From Candidatus Methanophagales archaeon (GTDB taxonomy: Archaea; Halobacteriota; Syntropharchaeia; Alkanophagales; Methanospirareceae), in the NCBI GenBank assembly GCA_014859735.1, contig JACUTR010000007.1, positions 1-33,798 of the forward strand: a stretch of DNA of 33,798 nucleotides. The letters run 5' to 3'. The notes under the pieces were generated by a model, which was not told the DNA's origin, searched no databases, and saw nothing but the letters and a program-made list of their open reading frames with translations. The number at the start of each line of letters is the position of its first letter. Position 1 is the stretch's first letter. The translations under genes were made by a program, and so were the position numbers. Of the stretch, positions 32,455 to 33,798 are shown in pieces.

Positions 32455-33528
32455 TTACCTTCCCCGGTGCTTCGCACCAATCTCTTGTAACTCTTTTATC
32501 CGCGGTATATCCGATACGCCTGAAAACAGAACGATCATCGAGACATGCTGCCCCTTTACCAGTGGGAAATCACCGCCCCGTACTTCTTTTCCTCTTATCA
32601 GCTCTTCGATTCGCATCTTTGACTTCTCTATACCCTTCCTACTTAACTCCGTGGGTGGTCCTGCGGCGATTATCAATGCCTTCTCCGCAGTTGAAACATC
32701 ACAGGGGATCGTTAATCTGCCTGCTGCTGCTCGCCTCACCAGAGAGGTAATTCTTGTAACGGTATCCAGATTCTCCATAGTTTCTTTTTTACCAAAGAGC
32801 TTCTTAAAAACCCCTTCTCGCTCTATTTCTTCGGATGCATAGCCAATCGTCGAGACCCGACCTCCTTTAAGTGTGTTGATCACCTCAGCCGCATCGACTA
32901 CCATCTGTCCCACCTCATTCGCTTCGCCCGCCGCAAACAATATCCAGAATCTCCTCACAATTTCCTCATTTATCTCCTCAAATGCTTCCTTTACACTCTC
33001 TCCACCCTTCTTCCACGCGTCATTGTCAAAGAGGAAGAGATTGTCCACCTCGTTCACAAAAGTCATCAGGCTTCTCGCGGCATTCAAAGCAGATAAGCCC
33101 CCCTCATCCTTCGCGGGAAGTATCCCAAGTCCATAAATCGGTTCCTCATACAACTTCTTCAGTCTTCTTGCTAATACCGGTGCCCCTCCAGACCCTGTTC
33201 CGCCTCCTAAACCTGCTATTATCAGGAAAGCATCAATCTGATGTGTCCCGCGTTTATCTATCTCGCTCTGTATCGTATAAATCTCATCAGCGGCAACCAG
33301 TCCTCCTAGTTCAGTATCAGCACCTGTTCCATGCCCCCTCGTTTTCGACTCTCCTACAAGTAACCTGTCCTCCAGTGGTATGTTCTTTAGTCCCATCAAA
33401 TCTGCCCGTGCGGTATTGATAACCAATGTGTGACCTATGAACTTCTGTCTGGTCTTCTTAGCAAAATCGAGAAACGTATCCGCAACTCTCCCTCCGGCCT
33501 GTCCAAAACCTATGACAAATACCCGCAT
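32455..33528 (-). CDS. cetZ: CetZ-like tubulin/FtsZ-superfamily protein
   Basis: GTP-binding cytoskeletal protein. It has the N-terminal T1 loop GFGQAGGRVAD, the tubulin signature AGLGGGTGSGGAP (about 108-120), a T5/T6 region with NEVDNLFLFDND, and the C-terminal activation-type domain (LTIPCDVSTAEKALIIAAGPPTELSR). This pattern, and the absence of an FtsZ C-terminal tail, fits CetZ, linked in haloarchaea to cell shape. 357 residues is usual. A TATA-like GCTTTATAC at 33556-33564 implies a leader of only about 6 nt. Confidence 0.92.
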   Translation of the reverse strand: MRVFVIGFGQAGGRVADTFLDFAKKTRQKFIGHTLVINTARADLMGLKNIPLEDRLLVGESKTRGHGTGADTELGGLVAADEIYTIQSEIDKRGTHQIDAFLIIAGLGGGTGSGGAPVLARRLKKLYEEPIYGLGILPAKDEGGLSALNAARSLMTFVNEVDNLFLFDNDAWKKGGESVKEAFEEINEEIVRRFWILFAAGEANEVGQMVVDAAEVINTLKGGRVSTIGYASEEIEREGVFKKLFGKKETMENLDTVTRITSLVRRAAAGRLTIPCDVSTAEKALIIAAGPPTELSRKGIEKSKMRIEELIRGKEVRGGDFPLVKGQHVSMIVLFSGVSDIPRIKELQEIGAKHRGR

Positions 33529-33555
33529 TTATTTCATTTCTCTGTTGGAAAGAGA

Positions 33556-33564
33556 GTATAAAGC
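33556..33564 (-). promoter_or_regulatory. TATA box for cetZ
   Basis: The minus strand reads GCTTTATAC, about 32 nt from the ATG at its centre; a nearly leaderless message is expected. Confidence 0.45.
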
Positions 33565-33720
33565 TCTTCAAGTAGAAAGAACACCTGTAAGAGACAGATA
33601 GAACTAACATGCGTTTAGCACACTATTTGAACCGAATGTGGCACCTCTTATTGTTTCGTTCTCGCATGCCCGGCAAGTAAAGCTTCTTCCAGAGCTGTTT
33701 CGGCTTTCAGGGTTGTCGAA

Positions 33721-33740
33721 TTCGTTCCACGTGGGACGAA
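33721..33740. repeat. 20-nt near-perfect palindrome upstream of cetZ
   Basis: TTCGTTCCACGTGGGACGAA is symmetric apart from one T/G position. It lies about 190 nt ahead of cetZ and could be an operator or a hairpin. The gene to its right is outside the window, so its context is incomplete. Confidence 0.5.
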
Positions 33741-33753
33741 AGGGCGCGGCAAT

Positions 33754-33779
33754 GTTCAGAGCACCTGTTCAGAGCACCT
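33754..33779. repeat. Two tandem 13-nt repeats
   Basis: GTTCAGAGCACCT occurs twice in a row, followed by a further GTTC. It lies at the right edge of the window, so more copies may follow. Confidence 0.7.
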
Positions 33780-33798
33780 GTTCCAAACAGGCGATGAT

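Noticed and set aside
33606-33770. Minus-strand frame with a CRAC pair resembling a zinc knuckle
   Set aside because: No start codon, in-frame stop near the edge, and only one CxxC; may be a relic but cannot be supported.

Overview
This window is archaeal and most likely euryarchaeal. It carries archaeal ribosomal proteins (S15, S17e, S8e, L24), a proteasome-SBDS-exosome operon, transcription factor TFE, HerA, an archaeal AspRS, geranylgeranyl reductase, CetZ, a UPF0058 protein and TATA-type promoters. Two adjacent HdrA genes point to a methanogen- or ANME-like anaerobe. The closest guess is the ANME-1/Syntrophoarchaeia area, but that placement is inference.

Layout. 1-1,189: a tyrosine recombinase whose N-terminus looks frameshifted, with palindromic repeats beyond its 3' end. 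1,284-3,120 (-): rps15, a two-TM protein, rps17e and dapA in one operon. 3,163-4,404 (-): geranylgeranyl reductase, divergent from a solitary rpl24 (+). 5,002-5,993 (-): TFE overlapping an HD-domain protein. 6,188-9,952 (-): tRNA-Ala(CGC), psmA, SBDS, rrp4, rrp41, rrp42 in tight order. 10,037-12,465 (+): LysE-type exporter and adenine deaminase. 12,564-15,054: a DNPH1-like nucleotide hydrolase divergent from a U32 protein. 15,079-18,906 (-): two HdrA paralogs with complementary losses. 18,967-22,977 (-): Sua5, a 53-residue zinc ribbon overlapping it, S8e, HerA, AspRS. 23,111-24,766 (+): an RNase J-like metallo-beta-lactamase protein.

From about 24,800 to 32,300 the genes are small and loosely spaced: two copies of an EGYFDA mini-protein (one frameshifted), a CxxC-x17-CxxC protein, a divergent thymidylate-synthase-fold protein, an ArsR-like and an RHH regulator, membrane proteins, a UbiA prenyltransferase, a bacterial-type L-lactate dehydrogenase, a HEAT-repeat protein and UPF0058. 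CetZ is the last gene, at 32,455-33,528.

Functionally the window joins housekeeping modules (translation, RNA decay, proteolysis, tRNA t6A modification) to an electron-transfer module (HdrA pair), nucleotide salvage (adenine deaminase, DNPH1-like, thymidylate-synthase-like) and a variable region with signs of gene transfer. The observations most worth following up are the HdrA pair, the covarying palindromes beside the recombinase, the lactate dehydrogenase with a likely NADP switch, the Sua5/zinc-ribbon overlap and a candidate structured RNA at 30,095-30,175.
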